64,000 nucleotides of DNA from FEN-1219 sp035548835 (GCA_035548835.1 DASZSB010000155.1:39771-103770), one strand, 5' to 3'. Positions 24,407-34,032 are shown, counted from the stretch's first letter. Notes: a model not told the origin generated them from the sequence alone. Program-made: numbers and translations.

Positions 24407-25396
24407 ATGAAGCAGAAGAGCAAGCCGCCCGTGCGAGTCGCCATCACCGGCGCCGCGGGTCAGATCGGGTATCAATTGGCATTTCGCATCGCATCGGGCC
24501 AGCTGTTCGGACCGGATCAACCGGTCGTCCTGCAGCTGCTCGAGATCACGCCGGCGCTCGGCGCGCTGAACGGCGTCGCCATGGAGCTCGACGACTGCGC
24601 CTTCGACACGCTGCACAGCGTCGTAGTGACCGACAAGGCCGAAGTCGCCTTCCGCGACGCGAATTACGCCCTGCTCGTCGGCGCGCGCCCGCGCGGCCCC
24701 GGCATGGAGCGCAAGGATCTGCTGATCGCCAACGCGCAGATCTTCTCCGCACAGGGCAAGGCACTCGACACCGTCGCGGACCGCCGCGTGAAGGTGCTGG
24801 TGGTCGGCAACCCCGCGAACACGAACGCCCTGATCGCGCGCGAGAACGCCAAGGGCCTCGACCCCCGCAACTTCACCGCCATGACCCGCCTCGATCACAA
24901 CCGCGCGAAGGCGCAGCTCGCCGCCAAGGTCGGCGCACACGTCAGCGACGTGCAGCGCGCGATCATCTGGGGCAACCACTCGGCGACGCAGTTCCCCGAC
25001 CTCGCCCACGCCACGGTCAATGGCGCAGCGGCGTTCACGCGCGTCTCCCAGGCCTGGTACCGCGACGAGTTCATCCCCACGGTCCAGCAGCGCGGCGCCG
25101 CGATCATCAAGGCGCGCGGCGCGTCTTCGGCGGCTTCGGCAGCTTCTGCCGCGATCGACCACGTCCGCGACTGGGCGCTCGGCACACCCGACGGCGACTG
25201 GGTCAGCATGGGTGTGGCCTCGGATGGCAGCTACGGCATTCCGGAAGGCGTCGTGTACTCGTATCCGGTCCGCTGCGTGCGCGGCGAGTACCAGATCGTG
25301 CAGGGACTGAGCATCGACGACTTCGGGCGCAGCAAGATGGCGGCTACCGACGCCGAGCTCCGCGAGGAGCGCGCCGGAGTCAAAGACCTGCTGTAA
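24407..25396 (+). CDS. mdh: Malate dehydrogenase
   Basis: This 329-residue NAD-dependent enzyme interconverts malate and oxaloacetate in the TCA cycle. The nucleotide loop is ITGAAGQIGYQLAFRI at residues 14-29. VGNPANTNALIA lies near 130, the substrate arginine is in MTRLDHNRAKAQLA, and the catalytic histidine is in IIWGNHSATQFPD near 188. It belongs to the cytosolic-type clade used by many proteobacteria rather than the E. coli mdh clade. Small Ala/Ser-rich insertion: ARGASSAASAASAA near 240. Confidence 0.96.
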   Translation: MKQKSKPPVRVAITGAAGQIGYQLAFRIASGQLFGPDQPVVLQLLEITPALGALNGVAMELDDCAFDTLHSVVVTDKAEVAFRDANYALLVGARPRGPGMERKDLLIANAQIFSAQGKALDTVADRRVKVLVVGNPANTNALIARENAKGLDPRNFTAMTRLDHNRAKAQLAAKVGAHVSDVQRAIIWGNHSATQFPDLAHATVNGAAAFTRVSQAWYRDEFIPTVQQRGAAIIKARGASSAASAASAAIDHVRDWALGTPDGDWVSMGVASDGSYGIPEGVVYSYPVRCVRGEYQIVQGLSIDDFGRSKMAATDAELREERAGVKDLL

Positions 25397-25446
25397 CCAT
25401 GCAGCGACGGGTGTGACCGCGAATCCTCCAGGATGAAGGAGTAGCG

Positions 25447-27879
25447 ATGGCGACGTTCCTCTGGCTGCTCCTGCTCCTGGTCGTGCTTCCGGTCACGCTC
25501 GCCTACTGGCGCGCGAACCTGCTCGTGACGACCGGCGCATTCGGCGCCGTCCTGCTCGTCTACACGTTCCTGGGCCACGGCGGCCCCGCATTGCGAGCGG
25601 CGCTCTGGGCACTGTTCGCCGTATTGCTGTTCCTGAACCTGGTGCCGCTGCGCCGCGTGCTCGTCAGCAAGCCACTGCTCGGACTCTATCGCCGCATGCT
25701 GCCCAGCATGTCGAAGACCGAGCAGGACGCGCTCGAGGCCGGTAACGTCTGGTGGGAAGGCGAACTCTTCGCCGGCCTGCCCGACTGGCGCAAGCTGCAC
25801 GGGCTGCCGAAACCAGAGCTCACCGCCGAGGAGCAGGCGTTCCTCGACGGCCCAACCGAAGAGCTCTGCCGCATGCTCGACGACTGGCAGATCACGCACG
25901 AGCTCGCCGACATGCCGCCGGACGTGTGGCAGTACATCAAGGCGCAGAAGTTCTTCGCGATGATCATCCCGAAGGACTACGGGGGCTTGGGCTTCTCGCC
26001 GCTCGCGAGCTCGATGGTGCTGGCGAAGATAGCGTCCAGGAACGCCACCGCCGCCTCGACGATCGGCGTGCCGAACTCGCTCGGACCCGCCGAGCTGCTG
26101 CTGCACTACGGCACCGACGAGCAGAAGCAGCGGTGGCTGCCCGGACTCGCAGCCGGCACCGAGATTCCATCGTTCGCGCTGACCTCGCCGCGCGTGGGTT
26201 CCGATGCCACGGCGCTCGTCGACAAGGGCGTGGTCTGTCGAGGCACGTTCCAGGGCCGCGAGGTCATCGGCATCCGCCTGAACTGGGACAAGCGCTACAT
26301 CACGCTCGCTCCGATCGCAACCGTGCTCGGTCTCGCTTTCAAGCTCTACGATCCCGACCACCTGCTCGGTGACGTCGAGGAATACGGCATCACCGCGGCC
26401 TTGATTCCTACGAACCTGCCGGGCATCGAGATCGGGCGCCGGCACTTTCCGCTCAATATTCCGTTCCAGAACGGCCCCACCCGCGGCCACGACGTGTTCG
26501 TGCCGGTCGACGCCATCATCGGCGGGCCGAAGATGGCGGGGCAGGGCTGGCGCATGCTGGTCGAGCTGCTGGCCGTCGGCCGCAGCATCGTGCTGCCGAG
26601 CAACGCGCTCGGCGCGGCCGCCGCGGCCCTGTACGCCTCGGGCGCGTACGCGAAGCTGCGACGCCAGTTCGGCCTGCCGATCGGCAAATTCCACGGCGTG
26701 GGCGAGGCCCTGGCGCGCATGGCCGGCAACGTCTACACGATGACGGCGGCCTCGCGCGTGACGTGCACGGCGCTCAAGCACGGCGAAAAGCCCGCGGTGC
26801 CGTCCGCGATACTGAAGTACCACAACACCGAACTCGGCCGGCAGGTGGCGAACGACGCCATGGACGTGCACGGCGGCAAGGGCATCATGCTCGGCCCGAA
26901 GAACTATCTCGCGCGCGGCTACGAGTCCGTGCCAATCGCGATCACGGTGGAAGGCGCGAACATCCTGACCCGCAATCTGATCATCTTCGGCCAGGGCGCG
27001 ATCCGCTGCCACCCATTCGTACGCGCCGAGATGGACGCCGTGCGCAATCCGGACCGTGCCGCCGGCCTCGCCGCGTTCGACCGGCTGCTGTTCCGGCACG
27101 TCGGCTACGCACTGTCGAACGCTGCGCGCTCCTTCGTGCTGGCGCTCACGATGGCGCGCTTCACGTCGGTGCCGGTGCGCGGCCCGACGCGGCGGTTCTA
27201 TCAGAAGATCAACCGCTACAGCGCGTCGTTCGCGCTGCTGACGGACGCCGCGATGCTCACGCTCGGCGGCGAGCTGAAGCGGCGCGAGCTCCTGTCCGCC
27301 CGCTTCGGCGACATCCTGAGCTACATGTATCTGACCTCGATGGTGCTGAAGCACTACCGCGACAACGGCGAGCCGGCCGACGAGCTGCCGCTCGTCGAGT
27401 GGTCGTGCCGCACACTGCTGTACAAGGCGCAGGAGCAGTTCCACGGCCTGCTGCGCAACTTTCCTAGCCGCCCGCTCGCGGCCCTGCTGCGCGTGCTGAT
27501 CTTCCCGCGCGGCCGCACCTACTCGTCCCCGGCCGACGAACTCGGGCAACGTATCGTCGAACTCGTGATCAATCCAACGGCCACGCGCGAGCGGCTTACG
27601 GACGGCATCTACAAGACCGTCGAGCCCGGCAACCCGCTCGGCCTTTTGCAGCAGGTCATGGAGCTGGCGGAGCAGGTCAAGCCGCTCGAGCGCAAGATCT
27701 TCGATGCGCGCCGCGCGGGCCAGATCAAGGCCGAGGACACGCCCGGTCAGATCGACGAGGCCGAGCGCAAGGGTGTGCTTACGAAGGCCGAAGCCGACGC
27801 CGTGCGGGCGTTCGACCGCCGGGTGCTCGAGCTGACCGGCGTCGACGACTTCGATCCTCGCGACCTGCGCCGGGCCTGA
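25447..27879 (+). CDS. fadE: Acyl-CoA dehydrogenase FadE
   Basis: This 810-residue protein is of the large proteobacterial FadE type and catalyses the first oxidation of fatty acyl-CoA beta-oxidation. Two or three N-terminal hydrophobic segments (residues 1-65) suggest membrane association. The FAD/substrate domain includes IIPKDYGGLGFSPLASS near 175 and FALTSPRVGSDATA near 245. The C-terminal dehydrogenase region is followed by the DUF1974 extension. A ribosome site (AAGGAG) precedes the ATG. It is a single gene with no fad partners nearby. Confidence 0.95.
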   Translation: MATFLWLLLLLVVLPVTLAYWRANLLVTTGAFGAVLLVYTFLGHGGPALRAALWALFAVLLFLNLVPLRRVLVSKPLLGLYRRMLPSMSKTEQDALEAGNVWWEGELFAGLPDWRKLHGLPKPELTAEEQAFLDGPTEELCRMLDDWQITHELADMPPDVWQYIKAQKFFAMIIPKDYGGLGFSPLASSMVLAKIASRNATAASTIGVPNSLGPAELLLHYGTDEQKQRWLPGLAAGTEIPSFALTSPRVGSDATALVDKGVVCRGTFQGREVIGIRLNWDKRYITLAPIATVLGLAFKLYDPDHLLGDVEEYGITAALIPTNLPGIEIGRRHFPLNIPFQNGPTRGHDVFVPVDAIIGGPKMAGQGWRMLVELLAVGRSIVLPSNALGAAAAALYASGAYAKLRRQFGLPIGKFHGVGEALARMAGNVYTMTAASRVTCTALKHGEKPAVPSAILKYHNTELGRQVANDAMDVHGGKGIMLGPKNYLARGYESVPIAITVEGANILTRNLIIFGQGAIRCHPFVRAEMDAVRNPDRAAGLAAFDRLLFRHVGYALSNAARSFVLALTMARFTSVPVRGPTRRFYQKINRYSASFALLTDAAMLTLGGELKRRELLSARFGDILSYMYLTSMVLKHYRDNGEPADELPLVEWSCRTLLYKAQEQFHGLLRNFPSRPLAALLRVLIFPRGRTYSSPADELGQRIVELVINPTATRERLTDGIYKTVEPGNPLGLLQQVMELAEQVKPLERKIFDARRAGQIKAEDTPGQIDEAERKGVLTKAEADAVRAFDRRVLELTGVDDFDPRDLRRA

Positions 27880-27954
27880 ATCCGGCTGCCGCGTGAGGTG
27901 CCGCGGGCTGCGTGCTAGAGTGAGGCGATTCAAACTCGCGAGGAGTCGTCACCC

Positions 27955-28443
27955 ATGCTGACGCGCAGCGCTTTGGTCCTGGCAATGGCGACGCTTGCTG
28001 CCTGCGGTAACCCGGCCCCGCCGCCTCCTGCCACCCCGGCGGCCGCGCCCCCTGCTCAGCCCGCCGCCGCCCCAACCACATTCACCCGCAAGCCCGCGCC
28101 CGCCGGCGCCGAGGCATACATCATCGAGCCCGCCGATGGCGCAACGGTCACGAACCCCGTGCACGTGGTGTTCGGACTGAAGGGCATCGGCGTGGCGCCG
28201 GCCGGCACGGATCGCGCCGACGTCGGCCACCATCACCTGCTGATCGACGTCAGCCTGCCCGAGAACCTGGCGGCGCCGATCCCGAACGACGATCAGCACA
28301 AACACTTCGGCGGCGGTCAAACGGAGACGACGCTGACGCTTTCGCCCGGCAAACACACGCTGCAGCTGCTCCTTGGCGACAACCTGCACGTGCCGTTCGA
28401 CCCACCGATCGCGTCCAAGGTCATCACGATCGAGGTGCAGTAG
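27955..28443 (+). CDS. DUF4399 lipoprotein
   Basis: This 162-residue predicted lipoprotein has a lipobox LAAC with Cys17. A Pro/Ala linker (residues 20-40) is followed by a DUF4399 domain: IEPADGATVTNPVHVVFGL, the His-rich VGHHHLLIDV, and TLTLSPGKHTLQLLLGD. The clustered histidines (GHHH, and QHKHFGGG) could bind a metal. Family members are often found near beta-barrel or copper genes, but none is adjacent here. Function unknown. Confidence 0.82.
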   Translation: MLTRSALVLAMATLAACGNPAPPPPATPAAAPPAQPAAAPTTFTRKPAPAGAEAYIIEPADGATVTNPVHVVFGLKGIGVAPAGTDRADVGHHHLLIDVSLPENLAAPIPNDDQHKHFGGGQTETTLTLSPGKHTLQLLLGDNLHVPFDPPIASKVITIEVQ

Positions 28444-28449
28444 CGCACT

Positions 28450-28470
28450 GCCGCGGCGCTGATCCGCGGC
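28450..28470 (+). terminator. Hairpin after the DUF4399 gene
   Basis: GCCGCGG-N7-CCGCGGC follows the stop by a few bases, without a T-tract. It lies before gspA and may separate the two transcripts. Confidence 0.35.
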
Positions 28471-28498
28471 GGCGGCGCGAGGGATCCGGAAACGCAAC

Positions 28499-30193
28499 GT
28501 GTACACCGAGTTCTTCGGTCTCAACGAGAAGCCGTTCGCGATCACGCCGGATCCGCGCTACCTCTACATGAGCGCGCGCCACACGGACGCGCTCGCGCAT
28601 CTCGTCTACGGCATCTCGGAGAGCGGCGGGTTCATTCAGCTCACGGGCGAGGTCGGCACCGGTAAGACCACGCTGATCCGTAGCCTGCTCGAGCGGATGC
28701 CGGAAAAGGCCGACATCGCGCTGATCCTGAGCCCGCAGCTCACGACCGTGGAGTTCCTGCAGACCATCGCCGACGAGCTCGGTTGTCTGCTGCCGCGCGA
28801 AGTCACGGTCAAGGCGATCATCGACAACCTGAATTCGCACCTGTTGCGCGTGCACGCCGCGGGACGCCGCGTGGTCCTGATCGTCGACGAGGCGCAGACG
28901 CTATCGCCCGAGCTGCTGGAGCAGGTGCGCCTGCTGACGAACCTCGAGACGGCCAAGCACAAGCTGTTGCAGATCATCCTGATCGGCCAACCGGAGCTGC
29001 GCGCTCTTCTCGACCGGCCCGACATGCGGCAGATCGCGCAACGCGTGACCGGGCGCTATCACCTGGAGCCGCTGGACGCGAACGACACCGCGGCGTACGT
29101 GCGCCACCGCATGCGCGTGGCCGGCGCGCAGCGGGACATCTTCACGAATTCGGCGCTGCGCGCCCTGTACCGTCGCGCACGCGGCATTCCAAGGCTCATC
29201 AACGTGATCGCGGATCGCGCGCTGCTCGCCGCGTACACGCAGGATCGCCACACCGTCGACGGCCAGCTCGTGGCACTCGCGGCTGCGGAAGTCTTCGGCC
29301 GCCGGAGCGTACCGAGCCGCCGATGGTGGTGGGCGGCGGCCGTGGCGGCGGGCATCGCCCTGTTCGCATTCGCGACGACGAATCTGTGGCGCGACCAACT
29401 GGAGCCAGGGCAGGCTCCCGCGGCGGCCGTGGAGACATCACTCCAGGTCGCCGGCGCTCCCGCGCCGCCGGCCGCGGATGCGGCACCCATCGTGGTCGCC
29501 GCCGCCACATCGGCATCGGCGGGCACCCCGGCCGGGCAACTTCCCGCCCAACCGCAAAGCCGGCCGGCCACTCTGCACGAATTGCTCACGCAGCCTGACT
29601 TCGCGCAGACGGCCGACGAAGCCATCGGCACCCTGCTGACGCTCTGGGGGGCCCGGTACGACGCCGCACGCCGCGAGCCATGCCAGCAGGCCCAGGAACA
29701 AGGGCTGCGTTGCCTCCTGCAGAGCCGCGGCACGCTCGGCGAGCTGAAGCGCGTGAACTGGCCAACGATCGTCCAGCTCGTGACTGAGGACGGCGTCCGG
29801 CACCCCGTCGTGATCGCGGCGCTGCACCAGGACACCGCGCAAGTCGTCGCTCACGGCAAAACGTTCGAGCTGCCGCTCGCGGAGATTGGGTTCAGCTGGT
29901 ACGGCGACCATCTGCTGCTTTGGCGCCCCGGCAATGCCCCGAAAAAGGATCTCGTGCCGGGCGTCGACGACGTCGGCGTGCTGTGGCTGCGGGGGATGCT
30001 CGCCCGCGTGCAAGGCAGCGAGCCGCCCGTCGACGCCTCGACCGTCTACGACGCGGCGCTCGTGCGCGAAGTCAAGGCGTATCAGCGCGAGCGCCAGCTC
30101 ACCGTCGACGGCATCGTCGGTGAGCGCACGCAGATCGCCATGCTCGCGGACCTGAAGCTGCCCGATACGCCCCTGCTGCTCGCGGAGCGCTGA
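28499..30193 (+). CDS. gspA: GspA/ExeA-type ATPase with peptidoglycan-binding domain
   Basis: This 564-residue protein has a GTG start. An N-terminal AAA ATPase (YTEFFGLNEKPFAITPDPRY, Walker A GEVGTGKTTLIR near residue 50, Walker B VVLIVDEAQTLS near 125) is followed by one membrane helix (about 278-298). A periplasmic Pro/Ala linker and a C-terminal peptidoglycan-binding domain (VREVKAYQRERQLTVDGIVG) complete it. ExeA/GspA with GspB inserts the type II secretin through peptidoglycan. It overlaps gspB by one base. No other gsp genes are in the window. Confidence 0.9.
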   Translation: MYTEFFGLNEKPFAITPDPRYLYMSARHTDALAHLVYGISESGGFIQLTGEVGTGKTTLIRSLLERMPEKADIALILSPQLTTVEFLQTIADELGCLLPREVTVKAIIDNLNSHLLRVHAAGRRVVLIVDEAQTLSPELLEQVRLLTNLETAKHKLLQIILIGQPELRALLDRPDMRQIAQRVTGRYHLEPLDANDTAAYVRHRMRVAGAQRDIFTNSALRALYRRARGIPRLINVIADRALLAAYTQDRHTVDGQLVALAAAEVFGRRSVPSRRWWWAAAVAAGIALFAFATTNLWRDQLEPGQAPAAAVETSLQVAGAPAPPAADAAPIVVAAATSASAGTPAGQLPAQPQSRPATLHELLTQPDFAQTADEAIGTLLTLWGARYDAARREPCQQAQEQGLRCLLQSRGTLGELKRVNWPTIVQLVTEDGVRHPVVIAALHQDTAQVVAHGKTFELPLAEIGFSWYGDHLLLWRPGNAPKKDLVPGVDDVGVLWLRGMLARVQGSEPPVDASTVYDAALVREVKAYQRERQLTVDGIVGERTQIAMLADLKLPDTPLLLAER

Positions 30194-30951
30194 TGTCGTT
30201 CATCCTCGACGCTCTTCGCAAATCCGAGCACGAGCGCCAGCGCTCGGCGGCGCCAGGCCTGTCACATGTGCCGATGGCTACGCCGCGCCGCGAGATTCCC
30301 GTGTGGATGTTCGTCGTGATCGGCGTGTTGGCGGCCGCGGTGCTGGTGCTCGGTGGCGCGTGGTGGCAGGCACAAAGATCGGTCACGGTCGTGCTCCCCT
30401 CGTCCGCCGCACTGACTCCATCGGCCGTAACGAGTCCGGCTCCCGCGCCGACACCGCCGGCCACGGCTACGCCGGCGGTCACGGCGCCCCCCGCGGAGCC
30501 CCCGCCCGCGCCTGCCGAGGCACGCGTGGCCGGCGCGAGCGGCGTCTCGGCCACGCCCGCCCCGACCGAACCGCGGGCGGCCGGGGCCGTCATGCCGCCG
30601 CCCGGAGCCCTCACAGACCCGGCAGCCAGCGCCCCGACGGCGGCCGCGCGCCTCCGGGAACCGGCATCCGACTCGCTCGCCACGGCCGCGGCGGTGCCAA
30701 AGGAAGCCCCGCCGAGCGGTCCCACGCTGCCGAGCGCGGCGGCGCTGCTGGCGCAGGGCATCGACGTTCCGGTGCTGCACCTCGAGCTGCACGGCTACGG
30801 CCCCACGCCCGCAGAGCGGTTCGTGTTCATCAACGGCCGCAAGTACAAGGAAGGGGAGCGGCTCGGCGAAGGCCCGGAAGTAGTCGCAATCGAGCCGAAC
30901 GGCGTCGTGCTGAGCCAGCAGGGCCACCGGTTCATGCTGGCGCCTGAATAG
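30193..30951 (+). CDS. gspB: General secretion pathway protein B
   Basis: This 252-residue protein opens with SFILDALRKSEHERQR, the conserved GspB N-terminus. One membrane helix (about 36-56) is followed by a long Ala/Pro/Thr-rich periplasmic linker (60-185) and the compact C-terminal GspB domain (VLHLELHGYGPTPAERFVFI to the end). Its start shares a base with the gspA stop (TGATG). GspB pairs with GspA to help place the type II secretion channel. Confidence 0.9.
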   Translation: MSFILDALRKSEHERQRSAAPGLSHVPMATPRREIPVWMFVVIGVLAAAVLVLGGAWWQAQRSVTVVLPSSAALTPSAVTSPAPAPTPPATATPAVTAPPAEPPPAPAEARVAGASGVSATPAPTEPRAAGAVMPPPGALTDPAASAPTAAARLREPASDSLATAAAVPKEAPPSGPTLPSAAALLAQGIDVPVLHLELHGYGPTPAERFVFINGRKYKEGERLGEGPEVVAIEPNGVVLSQQGHRFMLAPE

Positions 30952-31626
30952 TCAGGGCGCCGCGGCCAGCGGCTCGATCAGCGTCTCGTCGTCGTTGCGC
31001 GGATCGTTGACCGCGAGCGAGACCTGCCACGATTCGACTCGCGGAGCACGACCGGCGATCGCCGCTGCCTCGGTGAGGCTCGTGCGCGGATCGAGCCAGC
31101 GCGCGTGATCCTCGCGCGCCACGAGCATCGGCATGCGCTCGTGGATCGGCGCGAGCGCCGCGTTCGCGTCCGTGGTCACGATCACGCAGGTCTCGAGCGG
31201 CTTACCGTCGGGGCTCCGCCAGCGCTCCCACAGGCCCGCAAAGGCGAGCAGACGCTCGTCGTGGCCGCGCACGAAGAACGGCCGCCGGCGCCCCTGCACG
31301 GGCTCGCTCCACTCGTAGAAGCCGCTCGCGACGATCAGGCACCGCCGGCGGGCGAACGCTTCGCGAAACGCGGGCTTGGTGGTGATGCTGTCGAGGCGGG
31401 CGTTGATGAGCCGCTGGCCGATCGAGGCGTCCTTGGCCCAGAACGGCACGAGGCCCCACCTCAGCAGATCGAGCCGGCGGACGCCGTCACGCTCGCGCAC
31501 CACGGCCACGGCCTGGCCCGGCGTGAGATTGAAGCGCGGCGGCAGCGTCTCCGCCACGCCCGCCGCCAGCGTGAAGTACTCGGCGAGCTGCTCGGACGTT
31601 GCGAAGAGCGCGAACCGCCCGCACAC
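30952..31626 (-). CDS. yedK: SOS-response-associated peptidase family (YedK/HMCES)
   Basis: This 224-residue SRAP-domain protein begins MCGRFALFATSEQLAEYF; Cys2 forms a stable crosslink to abasic sites in single-stranded DNA after removal of the initiator methionine. The catalytic Glu lies in ASGFYEWSE near residue 106 and the His in IHERMPM near 168. NLTPGQAVAVV and RWGLVPFWAKD are also family blocks. It shields abasic sites during replication. Its stop abuts gspB on the other strand. Confidence 0.94.
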   Translation of the reverse strand: MCGRFALFATSEQLAEYFTLAAGVAETLPPRFNLTPGQAVAVVRERDGVRRLDLLRWGLVPFWAKDASIGQRLINARLDSITTKPAFREAFARRRCLIVASGFYEWSEPVQGRRRPFFVRGHDERLLAFAGLWERWRSPDGKPLETCVIVTTDANAALAPIHERMPMLVAREDHARWLDPRTSLTEAAAIAGRAPRVESWQVSLAVNDPRNDDETLIEPLAAAP

Positions 31627-31627
31627 G

Positions 31628-32440
31628 TCAGGCGCGAACTCCGCGGCCGTAGTTCAGCAGCAGCAGCACGGCCGCGAACAGCGCGACCGCAAACCCGAGC
31701 ATGATCGCGTAGGCCAGGCCGATCGGAATGTCCGACGTACCCAGCATGCCGTAGCGGAACGCGTTGACCATGTAGAGGATCGGGTTCGCGAGCGCCACCT
31801 TCTGCCAGAACGGCGACAGCAGCTTGATCGAGAAGAACACGCCGCCGAGATACGTCAGCGGCGTCAGCACGAACGTCGGAATGATCGAGATGTCGTCGAA
31901 CGACTTCGCGAAGATCGCGTTGAAGAGCCCCGCGAGGGAGAACACGACCGCAACCAGCAGGATCGTCGTGAACGTGATGAGGGGATGTGCCACGTGCAGA
32001 TCGGCGAAGAACATCGCCACGACCACGACGAGCGCGGCGACGAGCAGCCCGCGCACCACCCCGCCCACGACGTAGCCCACGACGATCGTGGTGTAGGCCA
32101 GCGGCGCGACGAGCATCTCCTCGAGATGCAGCATCAGCTTGCTCGAGAAGAACGAGGACACCACGTTCGCGAACGAGTTCGTGATCACGGCCATCATGAT
32201 GAGGCCGGGCGCGATGAACGTGGTATACGCCACACCGTCCATCGTGCCGATCCGCCCGCCCACGAGGCTGCCGAAGATGATGAAGTACAGCGTCATCGTG
32301 ATGGCGGGCGGCACGATGGTCTGGATCCAGATGCGCACGACGCGCCGCGACTCCTTGCGCGCGATCGTCGAGAGACCGATCAGGTTGATGCGCCAGAGAT
32401 TCGGGGCCGCCGTGCGGCCGACAATCGTTGCGTCGTTCAT
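31628..32440 (-). CDS. yadH: ABC-2 type permease, YadH-like
   Basis: This 270-residue membrane protein has six helices. The start at 32440 overlaps the ATPase stop (ATGA). It carries GLIMMAVITNSFANVVSSFF and the ABC-2 block HLEEMLVAPLAYTTIVVGYV, with the terminal helix SLAGLFNAIFAKSFDDISII typical of YadH. Paired with the YadG-like ATPase, it forms an exporter of unknown substrate. A longer frame running back to 32998 is antisense to the ATPase gene. Confidence 0.9.
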   Translation of the reverse strand: MNDATIVGRTAAPNLWRINLIGLSTIARKESRRVVRIWIQTIVPPAITMTLYFIIFGSLVGGRIGTMDGVAYTTFIAPGLIMMAVITNSFANVVSSFFSSKLMLHLEEMLVAPLAYTTIVVGYVVGGVVRGLLVAALVVVVAMFFADLHVAHPLITFTTILLVAVVFSLAGLFNAIFAKSFDDISIIPTFVLTPLTYLGGVFFSIKLLSPFWQKVALANPILYMVNAFRYGMLGTSDIPIGLAYAIMLGFAVALFAAVLLLLNYGRGVRA

Positions 32441-33372
32441 GCGGAGCGGCGGTCCTCTTTGTCTTTGTCGTGCACGAGCCGGATGAAAAGCTCCTCGAGC
32501 CGGTTCGTCTTCGTGCGCATGCTGGCCACGTGCAGCGACAGGGCCGAGAGCTGCGCGAACGCATCGTTCAGCCCCTGCCCCTTCGCCACCTCGACCTCGA
32601 TCTCGTGCTCGTTGCGCAGCTGCGTGGGGTAACCCGCGAGCACCGGCGCTGCGCCGACCGGCTCCTTCAGGCTCAAAACGAACGTCTCGACCTGCAGTTT
32701 GCCGATCACGTTCTTCATCGTGTCGTTCTCGATGATGCGGCCTTCGTCGATGATCGCGATGTTGCGGCAGAGGCTCTCGGCCTCCTCGAGGTAGTGCGTC
32801 GTCAGGATGATCGTGACGCCGGCCGCGTTGATCTCGCGCATGAAGTCCCACATCGAGCGGCGGATCTCGATGTCCACGCCGGCCGTCGGCTCGTCCAAGA
32901 TCAGGAGACGCGGCTCGTGCACGAGCGCGCGCGCGATCATGAGCCGCCGTTTCATGCCGCCCGAGAGCGTGCGCGCCACGCCCAGGCGCTTCTCCCACAG
33001 GTGCAGCGCCTTCAGGTACTTCTCCGCGCGCTCGCGCGCGACGTGCGCAGGCACGCCGTAGTAGCCGGCCTGGTTGATCAGCGTCAGGTCGTTGCGCTCG
33101 AACATGTTCAGGTTGACTTCCTGCGGCACGACGCCGATGCAGGACTTCGCGGCCTCGCGCGCGGTCTCGAGATCGTGGCCGAACACCTGCACGGTGCCGC
33201 CCGACTTGCGGACCAGCGAGGTGATGATGCCGATCGTCGTGGTCTTGCCGGCGCCGTTCGGGCCGAGCAACGCGAAGAAATCTCCCTCGCGGACCGTCAG
33301 GTCGATGCCCTTCAGCGCTTCCACGCCATTGCCGTAGACCTTGCGCAGGCCCTTGATGACTAACGCGTCCAT
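32437..33372 (-). CDS. yadG: ABC transporter ATP-binding protein, YadG-like
   Basis: This 311-residue ATPase has Walker A GPNGAGKTTTIG near residue 39, Q-loop IGVVPQEVNLN, signature LSGGMKRRLMIARAL near 138, Walker B LLILDEPTAGVD near 158, and H-loop ILTTHYLEEAE. Length and motifs match YadG of the YadGH pair. A ribosome site TAAGGA precedes the ATG. Confidence 0.93.
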   Translation of the reverse strand: MDALVIKGLRKVYGNGVEALKGIDLTVREGDFFALLGPNGAGKTTTIGIITSLVRKSGGTVQVFGHDLETAREAAKSCIGVVPQEVNLNMFERNDLTLINQAGYYGVPAHVARERAEKYLKALHLWEKRLGVARTLSGGMKRRLMIARALVHEPRLLILDEPTAGVDIEIRRSMWDFMREINAAGVTIILTTHYLEEAESLCRNIAIIDEGRIIENDTMKNVIGKLQVETFVLSLKEPVGAAPVLAGYPTQLRNEHEIEVEVAKGQGLNDAFAQLSALSLHVASMRTKTNRLEELFIRLVHDKDKEDRRSA

Positions 33373-33388
33373 GGATTCCTTAGCCTAA

Positions 33389-33415
33389 GCCCGCGCTCCG
33401 CGGGCGGCTATTGTA
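33389..33415 (-). promoter_or_regulatory. Putative -10 and leader hairpin upstream of the YadG-like gene
   Basis: On the minus strand a TACAAT box (33415-33410) is followed by GCCCGCG-GAG-CGCGGGC (33405-33389), then the yadG ribosome site. The hairpin could equally be the transcription end of the FlhD-like gene upstream. Confidence 0.3.
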
Positions 33416-33456
33416 AATGCGGCGCCGGCCGCCGCAACGAAACGCGCGCGGGTGGC

Positions 33457-34032
33457 TTAAGCGACGGGACGCGCCGGCCGGCGTCGCGGCCAGTCGCGCG
33501 CGAGCCGCGGCTGCAGAGCCAGGAGTGTCAGCTGGCGCCTGGATTCCGGCCGCGTATCCGTCAGCAGGCTGCACCAGAGCCTCTCCGTCTCAGCGAACGC
33601 GCACGTCAGCACGCCCGGGACGCAGGCGAGCCGCTGCACGTCCAGCAGACTCATGGAACGCAAGACCTGAATCTGGGCGACCTCGAGACCAAGCGAGAAG
33701 CGCGCCTGGTACGGGCTCTGGCGGCTCGTCTGCCGTGCCGCGAGCAGGATCGACAGCGCAAGCTCGCGTTGACGGGCATCGCTCTGGCCGCCGGCAGAGA
33801 CGTCCTGATGGTCGACGAGCGGCCACTCGAATTCGACGCGGAACAACGCGTGGGGGAACGCCGCGACGGCGTCGAGCAGGCGGCCGTCGGCGGAGAGCAG
33901 GGCAGCGCACGCGCCTTCCGGGAACCCGAGGCAATCGCCCTCGGTGCGGACGCGAAGCTGCAGCAGATCCAGGAACAGCCGGTTGAGCTCGCGAAGGTGG
34001 TCGAGATGCTCGCGGTGGGCGTCAGCGGACAT
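33457..34032 (-). CDS. Protein with two FlhD-like repeats
   Basis: This 191-residue protein shows two copies of an FlhD-like pattern. The second copy (about residues 89-146) fits best: RELALSILLAARQ, RFSLGLEVAQIQVLRSMSLL and VLTCAFAET line up in order with the FlhD core (LSYLLLAQRL, FRLGINEEMATTLAAL, LVCHFRF). The first copy (about 14-68: RELNRLFLDLLQL, CLGFPEG, LFRVEF) repeats the same order. The C-terminus is Arg/Pro-rich. FlhD normally is about 115 residues and dimerises with itself before joining FlhC; here two units sit in one chain. It is divergent from the FlhC-like gene. Identification is by eye and moderate. Confidence 0.6.
   Translation of the reverse strand: MSADAHREHLDHLRELNRLFLDLLQLRVRTEGDCLGFPEGACAALLSADGRLLDAVAAFPHALFRVEFEWPLVDHQDVSAGGQSDARQRELALSILLAARQTSRQSPYQARFSLGLEVAQIQVLRSMSLLDVQRLACVPGVLTCAFAETERLWCSLLTDTRPESRRQLTLLALQPRLARDWPRRRPARPVA

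Noticed and set aside
25231..27933. Minus-strand frame of 900 codons opposite fadE and the end of mdh
   Set aside because: Same reason: antisense shadow of fadE with biased composition.
32441..32998. Extension of the YadH-like permease frame upstream to 32998
   Set aside because: It overlaps the ATPase gene in another frame; the ATGA start at 32440 fits the family length.
33457..34032. Reading the 191-residue protein as an ordinary unknown
   Set aside because: The ordered FlhD-like blocks in both halves plus the FlhC neighbour make coincidence less likely, though proof needs a profile search.
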